From the NCBI RefSeq assembly GCF_009730915.1, contig NC_052475.1, forward strand, positions 14,291,430-14,355,429: DNA of 64,000 bases, written 5' to 3'. This document shows, in pieces, positions 45,783-56,645 of this stretch. Within the stretch, counting starts at the first letter, position 1; every line of letters begins with the position of its first letter. The translations under genes were made by a program, and so were the position numbers. The notes beneath the pieces are model-generated. The model saw only the letters and a list, made by a program, of their open reading frames with translations, was not told the origin of the DNA and did not search any database. This DNA comes from Dioscorea cayenensis subsp. rotundata. Taxonomy: Eukaryota; Streptophyta; Magnoliopsida; Dioscoreales; Dioscoreaceae.

Positions 45783-46765
45783 GTTGTTGCCAATGTACCC
45801 TTTAACATCAGTACTGATGTGGTTAAGCAACTTCTGCCAATGGGTGACATCATCTCCGATGTAGTTCTTTTGCTCCAGGTTAGAAGCACTGCCTTTTACC
45901 TTTCCAAATGTAATTCATTGATTAGTTTATAATGTGTCGTTAATTCTCCTAGTTGGTACTTTGATTTTCTGTTATTGATTTTAGAAAGCATTTTAATATA
46001 TCAGAAAGTTGCAGAAAATGATTGAGATATCCTCATGAGCTCAAGTTGATCTTTATATTTAACAACATTTAAAATTATATTATGATGATTTATAAATAGT
46101 GTGGAAAATCAAAAAACAAAATGAGAGCTGATAGGAAGAAAGGACCTAAAGAATTTTAGGAAAATATGTTGACTTTGTTACATGTATTGTTGCTAATGTA
46201 GCATAAATGACCTCCGATTGGTTGTGGTAGATATTAGGCATGCCAGACAAATCAAACTTGGTCCAACAATCATACAATAATGCTATTTGCAAATATCTTG
46301 TTAATTATGACTTCAGTTGTTAAAATCTCTGGTTGAGCTCCAAAATAAGTGCCATCATTTAATTACTTGAATGCAAACATAAAACTTTTGAGGGCCTACA
46401 AAATCAGTCTGAATGCAGCTCTTCTGGGTACTATCTGACTAGTCAAAAGAACTTCACAAAAATTCTTCTGTTTCTGATATATTATCTTTAATTGCATGAA
46501 TTTTCTGTTTCCCATTCCTTCAACATATCAATTTTGGTTCCTTAAACTTACTATTGAGACCATCAATTGTTTATTATAGAAAGATCATTTATTTGGTTAC
46601 GAGCACATTGGAAGAAATGATGGTAAAAGATTTAGTGAATTACTATTGGTCAGTCACTCTAAGATTACTTATACTTTCCAGAATGAGGCAGCTTTACGCT
46701 TGACAGATGTTTCCCACAAAAAAGGGAACACTGGCCAGTGAACATCTTTGTGAGCTTTTATTCAG
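45783..46765 (+). pseudogene. rRNA adenine dimethylase (PFC1-like) fragment
   Basis: The first exon (45783-45878) reads VVANVPFNISTDVVKQLLPM and GDIISDVVLLLQ, then a clean donor. The second (46682-46765) reads NEAALRLTD, then a stop, with a shifted frame giving PVNIFVSFYS. This is the N-x-P-Y/F motif region and following exon of the chloroplast 16S rRNA dimethyladenosine transferase PALEFACE1 (KsgA/Dim1 family). The usual NIPFNI motif is NVPFNI here. The family's SAM-binding N-terminal part is absent. Confidence 0.82.
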
Positions 46766-47037
46766 GTGAGAACATCCTTTTGGCAAATAACATGTGTTGG
46801 TTGGTTAGTAATATCTTTTTGTCTTTTTCCACATACTGTTATTTTAGCCACTTTCCCGTAGCTGCACATCTCAAAATTTCTAATACGTAAAGTTTAAAAA
46901 TGAAGGCAAACTATGGGAGTTTATACACTGTATATGACAAAAAAGTTTCATTTTCTCTAATTTGTAGGAATTGGGACTGGATTGAGTTTTGTGAATAAGT
47001 TACAATCAAGGCACCAATTGTCTGGATAAGCTCATAA
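46766..47037. other. spacer before CACTA end
   Basis: AT-rich sequence, likely intron of the captured dimethylase gene. Nothing else was seen. Confidence 0.4.
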
Positions 47038-47420
47038 CACTACACCATATTTACCCTTTACCGGTGTTTTTTTACTTCTTACTGGTGTTTTGAAACGGCG
47101 CCTGTATAAAGTATGACATTTCCTATAAACGCCGCCAACACAGCCGAGGTTGTCATCGTCGGTAAAGGGGTGGCGTTTTTATGTAAAATGCCAGCGATTC
47201 TCTGGCGTTTGTATTAACAAAACACCGGTAAAGGTCATTTGATTAACTCACTCTAACCTGAATCTTCCTTGACTGTTGTACCGTAAAACGCCGTGACAAT
47301 CGCCGGTGACGTGATGCCATTTCGCGGCGTTTGTGGCGGCACAATTTTAATGATCTGATATGATATATGCTGGCGTTTGTTAAAAAACACAAGGAAAGGG
47401 TGCACAATGTTTCCTTACCA
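47038..47420 (+). mobile_element. CACTA-type left terminus with subterminal repeats
   Basis: CACTACACCATATTTACCC starts the element. Within 400 bp the motif ctttaccggtgttt and its inverse aaacaccggtaaag recur, along with several 'gcgtttgt / aaaacgcc' motifs (47100-47390). Such bidirectional subterminal repeats are the binding sites for TNPA-like proteins. The right terminus was not found; the element probably extends past the RFC4 fragment. Confidence 0.6.
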
Positions 47421-47789
47421 ACATTTTTATATTTTTCCATCCAATTAATACATTAAAACCACCAAAACCTGTTCTTAAACCTACAACCATGAAACAATTA
47501 TACCATTCAATAATTTAAATTGCAAACAATAGTCTTTAAAACTTGTATCCAAGGTTTGTTACACACCATTGTCATTAGTGAGACATGCAACAAAATTGGT
47601 CAAAAAACACAAACTCATTTTACAAACTGTTTTAGAGTAATTGATAACATAGTCCAACTTAAATTCAAACACCAAATTAAACATAATATCGGTTCAAAGA
47701 ACAACTAAATAACCAGTCATCGTTGTTGACCGACTGCTTCACACTTGGCATCTTCAGTCAACAAAATAAGGAGTATCACATACTTGAGC

Positions 47790-48064
47790 ATCTTCAGTCA
47801 TTGAGTTAGCCTCATCTAGAATGATTATCTCGTATGGTAGGCATGGGCAACTACTTATGTTCAAAGGAAAACATAAAGTTAAAAATTAAAAATTAAAAAT
47901 TAAAATAACATTGAAGAAGCCTTGTGGTAAGTTGGGGTGGTATATCCTTGACGCTGGCCTGAACCAACAGCAACAACAGCAAAATCCTTTATTTTTGTCA
48001 GCACAACATTGATTCCACGATTATCACTTGCATTAAGCTCTAGCACTCTTGATTTATACATTTC
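47790..48064 (-). pseudogene. replication factor C subunit (RFC4-type) fragment
   Basis: On the minus strand 48063-47925 gives [37 protein letters not shown]. After an intron-like gap, 47860-47792 gives CLPYEIIILDEANSMTEDAQ. These are consecutive segments of the clamp-loader small subunit, with the Walker B motif IIILDEA retained. The splice donor after RQG has lost its GT, and the Walker A exon is absent. It lies inside the CACTA-flanked region and looks like a captured piece. Confidence 0.85.
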
Positions 48065-48586
48065 AGGTCTGAAATAAGTTTTTTTAGTGGAATTTTGAGA
48101 GGGATTAATTGATAGAAAAAAGATATTTTTATGCTATGTGGTATAACTTTTTAATGAATTGACAATTTTGCCCACACCAAATAAGGAAGAGTTAACACCA
48201 TTAACAATTTTTTCTTTTCTTGGTTAGCCCGGGAATTCACATATCCTAAAAAATAATGTGTTCCTTTTTCAAAATTTGTGAATGCACAAATTTTTTTTTT
48301 TTTTGAAATTTTCTTAAAATTCTATGTTAAAAAATATACAAAAATTTATTTGTGGATTTACTTATAATTTGTCAAGTACGGCTCGAACACCAACGTCTTG
48401 TACCAAATACGACAATATTAAGCTTCTCTTCAATTTTGCAGATTAGGCCGTATGGCTTGTACAAGTCTTCATTCATTCTTTGACAAATAACAACCTCGTA
48501 TACATATGCGCATACACACACGTTTAGAACCTTTCCTAGGCAAGCGAAGCTAAGATGATTCAACTAATAACTCCTAATAACATTAA

Positions 48587-48860
48587 GGGGCCTTTTGGTT
48601 CATAGTAATGTTTTCACATATTCGTCTGTTACGAGATAATTTGAAAAAATTATCTTGTTTGGATTGGTGTTGATGGTGGTAATATTGATAGCAATATGTG
48701 ATTATCAATTTTGGAATATTACCAAAAAACTTGATAATCCCATTACTACCAAAACATATGCCCTATGTTGGATTATTAAGTTGATGGTAATCTATAAATT
48801 TTCTTTGGAATAATACACCTTTTTAAAAAAATTTAAAGGATTGCATACTTTGTTTGTTGG

Positions 48861-48940
<80 letters not shown>

Positions 48941-49410
48941 TTTAGATGATGATATTTTGGACATATCTTCAACTTTAAAATAATAATAATTTTAGATGAT
49001 GTTATTTTGGACATATCTTCAACTTCAAAAATTTAATTTTTTTTATTATAACTAATTATTTTTCATGTAAAAATTTTATTTTATTTTTCCATTAAATTTG
49101 CTCCAAATTTTATATATAAGGGTATTTTAGAAAAAATATGCAAAAATTAATTTTTGGTATTATAATTTAATTGTTTTGATCCTAAATTTTATTTTACTTG
49201 GTATTGAAATTTGCTCAAAAATATAAATATAAGAGTATTTTAGGAAATTTGAAATATTACTAAGTTGATTATTATGTAATATGAGTTTCCAATCAAATAT
49301 GGGTATCATATATTACCATAACACTTCTGTGTATATAGCAATTCCAACTTAATTACTATGGTAATCTCATTACTTTAGTAATATATTATTATTGCGAACC
49401 AAATGCCGGC
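48587..49410. mobile_element. MITE-like element with TAA microsatellite
   Basis: The left end GGGGCCTTTTGGTTCATAG and the inverse of the right end GCCGGCATTTGGTTCGCAA share GGTTC and most flanking positions (about 15 of 23). The left flank is ttaa; the right flank aac does not give a clean TAA duplication, so assignment to PIF/Harbinger is tentative. The interior is AT-rich and holds a long (TAA)n. Confidence 0.45.
48861..48940. repeat. (TAA)n microsatellite and 50-bp duplication
   Basis: About 26 uninterrupted TAA units. Directly after it a ~50-bp sequence (aataataattttagatgatg...catatcttcaactt) is duplicated in tandem (about 48931-49030). Confidence 0.95.
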
Positions 49411-49867
49411 AACAACAATAACAACCGTTAACATAACCTACCTTTAAGAAGGCATTAGCAATGATATAACAAATGTTTAATCTTGAAATCCTTAGACATC
49501 AAAGAGCCTCTATAAGGGGTCAGCATGCAAAATGATCATGCTTGAAGAAATAATATGCTAGGAAATGATAGAGAACTTCACTAGCCCAAACTAATTAATA
49601 CTTAAAAAAAATCACCTGTATACCTGTAATACAACAACACAAAGAAGTTTCAAGCCTTGTAGAATCCTCCTGCAAGTATGCGGTCGATGTGTCCCGTGCT
49701 GGATCCGGGGCCTAATTAACCATCCATTTTTCTAGCAACTCGTTCTATAATGGTCTAAAATCAGCGGGCAAAAAAGAGTGCAAACAACTTTAGTTTAGTA
49801 TATACCCCTTCAAATGTTTCAAACATATATATTCTTGTAGTGAATGTTTCAAACATATATATTCTTC
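49411..49867. other. 3' flank of the reductase gene
   Basis: No gene. Near the stop codon a 24-bp unit (aatgtttcaaacatatatattctt) occurs twice (49813-49836 and 49843-49866), separated by gtagtg. The first 300 bp are featureless. Confidence 0.5.
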
Positions 49868-51037
49868 CTAGTCAAGGTAAGGTATGAGACGCTCCTCCCT
49901 CATGCGATCTACCCAATAGAGGATTGAAGCCGCAGTGTCAACATCATGCACAGTTGTGAAACCTAAACTGTATGCCTTCTCCCTGGTTACCAGCAAGTTA
50001 ACTGGGAACCGGAATGCACTATCCAGTAGCATCCAGTTAGCCATTTCTTCCATACTGGTTGGACAAAGCTGGTACTTGTGCACCATCTCCCCCCACACAT
50101 CCCCCTTATCACCCATGAGCTCCATGTAGGTTTTCTCTTCAGAGAAGCCACCGTCATCACCACCACAGAAGGTGTAAGACAAAGCTGGCCAGATCTGGCT
50201 CCAAGTGTATGTAGCTCCATTGACTGCGTTGAAGGCCTGACCCTGGTTATCAGAGTGACCACAGTGAGTTAAGCAAGCCCACCAGATGAGTTGGTCAGCG
50301 ACGAGCCTGGAGTCAGAAACATCCATGAAGGGCTGTTCCCAACACTTACGATCCCCATAAAAGGTGAAAGGGAGACCCAAGTGGCGGCAGATGCTGCCAT
50401 ACACACATAATGTCCCAATGAAATTGAAATGAGACCTGGTAGAGACTCCCAGCAGCAACCCAGGGCGATGCACTGACCAGCCAATCCTCCTCCTCGCAAG
50501 CCTTTCCCTGAGCAAGTCCTCCAGAGTGTAATAAAAGTTGAGTGCTTCCCCACCACCATCCACCACCACCCTTGGGCTGTTCTCATCATAGTACTGGTCA
50601 CGTTCAGAGCCAAACTTGGGCACTTGTAGGGACACGTAGTGGGCGGTGCCGGTTTGGAGGGAAACGTGGGAGAGTGAGCTGTTGTTGGTGGAGAGTAACA
50701 GGGCATCTAGTACGTTGGACAGCATGGAACGGTTGAGATTGCAGCAGTCTACGGTTTCTAATGTACATTGGCTGGCCCAGGTTACCCAGAAAAGGTGGGT
50801 GATTTGATCAGCGAGTGGTGACAGCTTCCTCAGTGTGTACTCCTCGTCCAAGAAATCACAATCCACAAAGTAATAGGCAGGATCTGAGAAATGGTCAAGA
50901 GTTTCAGTTTTCCATTGACGTGCAGCACCATAGATTATGCCCCATTGTGATTTTAGGGAGAGAAGAGACTTTGCTAGCTCTCTGCCTACGAGTCCGGTCA
51001 CACCTGCAACCAGAGCCACTCTCTTCTTTGTTGCCAT
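49868..51037 (-). CDS. PRISE-family NADPH-dependent reductase
   Basis: This is a short-chain dehydrogenase/reductase of the progesterone 5-beta-reductase/iridoid-synthase-like (PRISE, VEP1) family, which reduces activated C=C bonds of enones. I take the ATG at 51037 (MATKKRVALVAG), giving 389 residues, the family norm. An upstream in-frame ATG at 51124 would add 29 residues of no clear function. Features: the dinucleotide motif GVTGLVG near residue 13, HLFWVTWAS, SLQTGTAHYVSLQ, NFYYTLEDLL with the catalytic-type Tyr, WSVHRPGLLLG and QPFMDVSDSRLVADQ. In the motif usually read TGTKHY, the catalytic Lys is Ala (TGTAHY), and the GPF that normally follows is absent. This suggests the divergent At5g58750-like branch with altered or no 5-beta-reductase activity. 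There is no intron, frameshift or stop. Its GC content is higher than the surroundings. Confidence 0.92.
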   Translation of the reverse strand: MATKKRVALVAGVTGLVGRELAKSLLSLKSQWGIIYGAARQWKTETLDHFSDPAYYFVDCDFLDEEYTLRKLSPLADQITHLFWVTWASQCTLETVDCCNLNRSMLSNVLDALLLSTNNSSLSHVSLQTGTAHYVSLQVPKFGSERDQYYDENSPRVVVDGGGEALNFYYTLEDLLRERLARRRIGWSVHRPGLLLGVSTRSHFNFIGTLCVYGSICRHLGLPFTFYGDRKCWEQPFMDVSDSRLVADQLIWWACLTHCGHSDNQGQAFNAVNGATYTWSQIWPALSYTFCGGDDGGFSEEKTYMELMGDKGDVWGEMVHKYQLCPTSMEEMANWMLLDSAFRFPVNLLVTREKAYSLGFTTVHDVDTAASILYWVDRMREERLIPYLD

Positions 51038-52458
51038 TGAGAGATGGTTATGAACGAGCATAAACAGCCCTGCGCCGGAGACAGCGACGGCCGAGAGATG
51101 CTGATACAATACATGCATATGCATAGACTACTTATGTAGTGCGGCTTTATGCCAAATCCCAAGTGAGTATGGGCCCACGGGTGTAGATTTTTATGATAGT
51201 GATGCTTATTTAAAAGATTATATATCAAAACTTTTCTTTTAATTTTTTTTAACAAAACTTCCTTTTTGTGTTTTTTTAACCTTACTTACCAGTTCTTCCC
51301 ATCTTTTGTCCATTCCTTGTATCCGCGTGTAAACAAACGTTATTTATCTTTTGTTTTAAAAGAAAATTTTAACTAAATTTATAATCAATTTCTTTTGGTT
51401 TTATAAAATAATCTACTTTTTGTTTAATAAAAATTAATAGTAGGGGAAAAAAATTTAAAACAATAGATTTTTTTTTAACAATGTGGACAAGTCAACAAAA
51501 ACATATGCACATATATTATTATTATTATTATTATTATTATATCATAATCATAAATTGAGAAAGAGTTAAATTAATCATCGATCTCTTCACATGGGAGTTA
51601 AATATTTTATCGGCTAAGCTACTACAATAGTGGCTTTAATTTAAAAAAAATAATAATTTAATTCCAAAATTAGGAAAAAGTTGATAAAATTTCGTTTTAA
51701 AAATTGTAGACATATTTGTAATATTTTAGATGAGATGAGTTTTTTTTTCCATCAATAATTAATTTTATTTTTGTAGTTCTCGGGCCAATCTAATATATTG
51801 TCGAATATAACATATTTATTTATTTATTTATCTATTTTTATAAATGACAACAAGCAGCGCTTCACGCGGTGTGTAAAAAAATAAACAGGTATGGGGACGA
51901 AATAAAACATAATTATAGAAATACGTAGTTTAACAACTTAATATATTTAACAAATATTAAACAAGCTAACGTGGACATCTAGTACATCTGGTCAATGCTC
52001 CATGTAACCCGAATCTTGTCCCTCACTATAACATCACAACTGGTTTGGGTCTCAAGTCCCGATTCAACTCACTGACTAACAACGAGGCCATTTTGGCGGG
52101 TGAATGTCCCATGGAAAAAGCTTTATTATGTAGGTCTACTGGTGGTAGCCAAGACATGCTATAGGATAATAATTATTATTATGATTCTTTTGTTCAAATG
52201 AATAATAATTAAACCATCCAGTAATTGCACGAACTTCTTTTAACCATAAATTAACCTTTAATAATCTCATTGACCAATGCAACGTAAGTGCCCAAGATTC
52301 TTAAAATATTATGCAACATTATCCCTTCTATTTTGATTTATTTAAAGTAAATGCACAGTTCAACCGATTAATTTATAGGCTTACAAACAATACGAATTTC
52401 ATTCGTTTTTCTACTTGAATAATGGCGCCAGAGGACAAAGGAGCAACAAGTGCCTTTA
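51038..52458. other. upstream region of the reductase gene
   Basis: This holds the promoter of the minus-strand reductase gene. A TATA-like gatatataatc lies about 180 bp upstream of the ATG (near 51215-51228). Further out are an (ATT)n run (51516-51541) and AT-rich DNA without genes. Confidence 0.5.
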
Positions 52459-52684
52459 CAGCAAGAAGAGCAAAGCTATTCATCCCCAGAACATTACCCG
52501 AATTCAGCTCCCAAATGATGTGGATTTGCACGTGACTCCATGTAACCTCTTTATCTCTCCTCATCAGCAAGTAAAAATCTCCCACTTTAATTAATGTAAA
52601 ATAAAAAAATAAAAGAGAAGAATAAGGGTTGGTCAAAGCTCATCTTCATCCCTTTTGTGCCTGGTCTTCATCTCCTCTTCATCT

Positions 52685-52783
52685 TCGGGAGCTGAATTCG
52701 GGTAATGTTCTCGGGATGAATAGCTTTGCTCTTCTTGAGCAAAGCTATTCATCCCGAGAACATTACTCGAATTCAGCTCCCGA
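52685..52783. repeat. head-to-head TIR termini (palindrome)
   Basis: 52685-52731 (cgggagctgaattcggg...gctttgctc) is the inverse of 52737-52783 (gagcaaagctattcatcccg...), with one mismatch and a 5-base spacer ttctt. The outer ends of two terminal repeats face each other. The 52468-52684 segment repeats 52737-52960 directly. Confidence 0.88.
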
Positions 52784-53120
52784 ATGATGTGGATTTGCAC
52801 GTGACTCCATGTGACCTCTTTATCTCTCCTCATCGCCAAGTGAAAAATCTCCCACTTTAATTAATGTAAAAATAAAAAAATAAAAAGAGAAGAATAAGGG
52901 TTGGTCAAAGCTCATCTTCATCCCTTTTTGTGCACGGGTCTTCATCTCCTCTTCATCTTAACCCTATTTTCACCTTTCTCCAAGCCACAATCCTCATTTT
53001 CCTTCTCCTACTGATCTTCGTCCTAGTCTTGCACCTCCCATATTGCCGCGTGACATGCTTCTCGGAAGAGCTCCGACCCAGGATCGTATCCACGGCTAGA
53101 TGCCGCGTCGTCTCCGGTAC
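52737..53120 (+). repeat. left terminal inverted repeat of MULE
   Basis: Pairs with 58071-58416 on the opposite strand: gagcaaagctattcatcccg, gtgactccatgtgacctc, ctactgatcttcgtcct, catgcttctcggaagagctcc and gatgccgcgtcgtctccgg all have inverse matches. The left arm has about 35 extra bases near 52965-53000. Confidence 0.88.
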
Positions 53121-54000
53121 TGATTCATTCAGGCAGTTCCCACCTCCAAGCATCAATCGGCTTCTCCGTTTCTTCTCTTGCTTCCTTTGGTACTTATTCA
53201 TTTCCTCTTTGTACTTCTTCACTGCTTCATAATCCATGGTTCTAATGAGAAACTCTGTTGATTTTCTAATTGCATCGGTCGCGTTCTTATCTTGATATAT
53301 CCTACTTGGTCCATGATCTTGTATTTTATTTAGACTTCAAAGAAATCATCTCCTGCATATAGGTTTACTTTTCTTGTAGAAGAATCAATTTACTCCTTGT
53401 GCAGTCATTTATTTCTAAGACTTTGAATTCTCTCTGTTCCTTGGTTACTTTGGAAATGTGGTTGAATGTTGTTTATTCTTACATCATGTTTGAATGATAT
53501 CTAGCTTCATTTAAAATCCTGTCAACACAAATGTAGGGATAACTATTCATAGCAAAAATAACTACCTGTGAAAATTTTGGATAAAATTTTCCATCACTAG
53601 AAATGGCCACCTTGCATGGAAAGATTGATATTGGTAATCATTAAACAAACTTTTTCATTAATTTAATGTAACGAACTCATGGCGTTCTCCTTATCGGACA
53701 TCCTGTTAGGGAAAATTTTTCTACAATTATTTCGTGACCTTGTAAGCCCTTCTTCAACATCCTCCATCTTTATAGTAGACTCTAAGACCTGTGATATAAT
53801 TAATCCCTTCATAATTTAATTTGCTTATCTTTGTGTATGTTTGTGTGTGTGTGTGTAATATGTACCTAATGCTCCATAAATGCTTGCAATTTATCTAGAA
53901 TAAATTCTTCGTTTCATCATCTTCTTTTTGTTTTTCTCTCATGATACAACATTATATTATATTCATTCTTTATATCTAAAATAATTTTAATTAATACAAG
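53121..54000. other. MULE interior, 5' of transposase
   Basis: On the minus strand 53237-53110 encodes MDYEAVKKYKEEMNKYQRKQ and KRRSRLMLGGGN, a basic, charged stretch that runs into the terminal repeat. It looks like a piece of a captured host exon, but I do not recognise it. The rest to 54000 is the AT-rich 5' leader or intron of the transposase gene, with a short (GT)n near 53846. Confidence 0.4.
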
Positions 54001-56537
54001 TTGATGCTATTAAACCAGATGGCAGAATTAGAAAGTGGGCCTTCTGAAAAGAGACAAAATGAGATAGAAGTTGGGTTTTCTAGTTTGGAAATACTAAACA
54101 AAGATAAAGAAAAAATGGTGGTTGTGGAAGATTCAACATGTGAAAGAATTACTCTAAAGGCGGGAATGGTTTTCAATTCTGAAGAAGAAGTCTATGATTT
54201 CTATGTTAAGTATGCACAACAAGAAGGGTTTGGTATTACAAAAAGAACTACAAAATCAGGAGATGACGGGAAATTAAAATACTACACACTTGCATGTGTA
54301 CGAGGTGGCAAAAGAACATCTATTGTGAAAGATTCTTTTAAACCTAGGCTATCTACCAAAACAAACTGCCAAGCTAGGGTTAATGTTATTGTTGATAATG
54401 ATGGACGTTTTATGATCTCTCGTGTCCATTTTGAGCATAATCATGCACTTAGTCCACAAAAATCTCGTTTTCAAAAATACAACAAAAAAATGGATACATA
54501 TGTCAAAAGGAGGCTTGAACTAAATGACCAAGCAAGTATAGGTTTGAGCAAGAATTTTCATTCCTTAGCAGTTGAAAGTGGTGGTTATGAAAATTTGACA
54601 TATACAGAAAAAGATTGTCAAAATTATATTGCAAGAGCACGACAATTCAGGCTTGGAGTTGGAGATGCTGAAGCACTTGGGAATTATTTTTCTCGCATGC
54701 AAAGGAGAAATCCAAATTTTTTCCATTTGATTGATATGGATGAGGAAGGCCGGCTAAGAAATGTATTCTGGGCAGATGCAAGATCTATAGCAGCTTATGA
54801 AGCTTTTGGTGATGTCATATCTTTTGACACAACATACTCTTAACAAATAAGTATGATATGCCGTTTGCTCCGTTTGTTGGGGTAAATCATCATGGACAAA
54901 CTGTATTATTTGGATGCGGTCTACTGTCAAAGGAAGATACAGAAACCTACATTTGGTTATTCAGAACTTGGTTGGAATGCATGTCAGGCAAGACTCCTAA
55001 TGCTATAATTACTGATCAGTGCATGGCTATTCAAGTTGCAGTCAAGACAGTCTTCCCAAATTCTCATCATCGTCTTTGCTTTTGGCATATTATGAAAAAA
55101 ATTCCAGAGAAGCTTGGTGGACTAGTTCATTACAAAGCAATAAAGAAGATTTTGAAGAGTATCGTTTATGAGTCAATGAATATTCAAGAATTTGAAGACA
55201 ATTGGTTGAAGATGATCAAAGACTATAACCTTGAAAAAAATGGATGGTTGCATTCTTTATACACAAGTCGTCATCGTTGGGCTCCTATATATGTTAAAGA
55301 AGTTTTTTGGGCTGGAATGTCCACTACTCAAAGGAGTGAAAGCATAAATGCTTTCTTTGATGGCTATGTCGGTCCAACAACATCCCTAAAATAATTTGTG
55401 GAGCAATATGATAATGCATTAAAAAGTAAAATTGAGAAGGAAAATAAGGCTGATTTTTCTTCTTTTAACTCCAATTTTCCAACGCTAACCGATTGCCATT
55501 TTGAGAAGCAACTACAACAAGCATACACAAACGAAATTTTTAAGATGTTCCAAGATGAGTTAAGAGGAATGATATTTTGCAATCTTGCATTTATCAACTC
55601 AAATGGGGCAATATGCACATTTCAAGTGACAGACATTCTCAGAGGAAAGGAAGGAGTACTCAGAAAGCAAGTGGTGTTTAATGTCCAACACAATGAGATT
55701 GAATTTGACATCAAATGCTCATGCCATTTATTTGAGTTTAGAGGTATTATTTGTAGACATATTTGCAAAGTTCTTGTCGAGAAGAATGTGAAGGAGATCC
55801 CATCTCATTATATTTTGAACCGTTGGAGAAAGGATATTAAACACCGTCATACTTATGTAAAGAATTGTTACGATGACACACAAACTAGTGATCAAAAAAA
55901 GTTCGATACAATAAATTATGTGCTCATTTCTCTAAAAGCTGCTGAAATTGGAGTTGAATCTAATGAAAAAAATATAATTTCTTAATGAAATGTGTGGAAA
56001 AGGCAATAGAGGAGCTCATGGATAATGCATATGGTTGGCAAAGTCATTCAAATCAATTTCCTTCACCAATGATATTGGAGGAAGATCATGAGCACACTCA
56101 AGCAAAATTTTCATCCACAAAGTTTCTAACTCCTTTAAAGGTGCGGAGTAAGGGTCGGTCACCATCAAAGAGGAAAAAGTCAAAAGTTGAAGAGATAATT
56201 ACTAGAAATAAAAAAAAGGTGCGCTTCTATTTTACATTACTAATTTTTTTTATAATTATGTGTGTAATCTAAAACCAATGATATTGCTTTAGAAAACTCA
56301 AATGAAGGGTCAACCACAAACTCTAGACAACACACAAGTTGAAATTTATACTCAAGAAAGTGTGGTAATGTTATGTTATTTAATTTATATTTATTATGTT
56401 ATTTAATGTTATTGCATAAAATATGTTACATATTTTGAATTATGTCTTCTTCTTCTTCTTAGATGAATTCAAATTCTCTTCCACATGTAGTCAGTATGCC
56501 TATTTATAATAACTCAAGTGCATCAAATTCTATTTCA
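54001..56537 (+). pseudogene. FAR1/FHY3-type transposase gene, broken
   Basis: Domains in order: FAR1 zinc-binding DNA-binding domain (VFNSEEEVYDFYVKYAQQEGF, NCQARVNV, HFEHNHAL); MULE transposase domain (DVISFDTTY with the first Asp; NAIITDQCMAI with the second; HRLCFWHI; RSESINAFF with the Glu); SWIM zinc finger (DIKCSCHLFEFRGIICRHIC); a basic tail (KGRSPSKRKKS). A 2-bp insertion at about 54840 shifts the frame in the DTTYLTNKYDMP block. A CAA-to-TAA change at 55393 stops SLK*FVEQY. A third shift lies near 55985. Two small 3' exons follow (56293-56364 and 56462-56537). Lesions are few, so decay is fairly recent. Such genes gave rise to the plant FAR1/FRS regulators, but the flanking terminal repeats mark this one as a transposon gene. 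Confidence 0.92.
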
Positions 56538-56595
56538 GGTGAACCCAAATTCTTCTTTAGTTTATTAACTTGATTGGCATTCAAGTTCTATTATG

Positions 56596-56645
<50 letters not shown>

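Noticed and set aside
49832..49842. TTCTTGTAGTG as the right end of the CACTA element starting at 22955 or 47038
   Set aside because: The flanking triplets do not match (att or taa on the left, aat on the right), the terminal match stops after about 11 bases, and the motif lies inside a local 24-bp duplication.
50269..50706. A 145-codon minus-strand ORF in a second frame
   Set aside because: It overlaps the reductase gene in another frame and has no family resemblance.
52373..52839. Small ORFs starting MTNPYSSLLFF... and MRRDKEVTW... on the minus strand, repeated at 58248
   Set aside because: They are translations of the terminal inverted repeat. Their recurrence reflects the repeat, not protein conservation.
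54001..54843. An intact FAR1-related regulator gene
   Set aside because: The frame is broken by a 2-bp insertion at the DTTY block and by a nonsense codon at 55393, and the gene sits between terminal inverted repeats.
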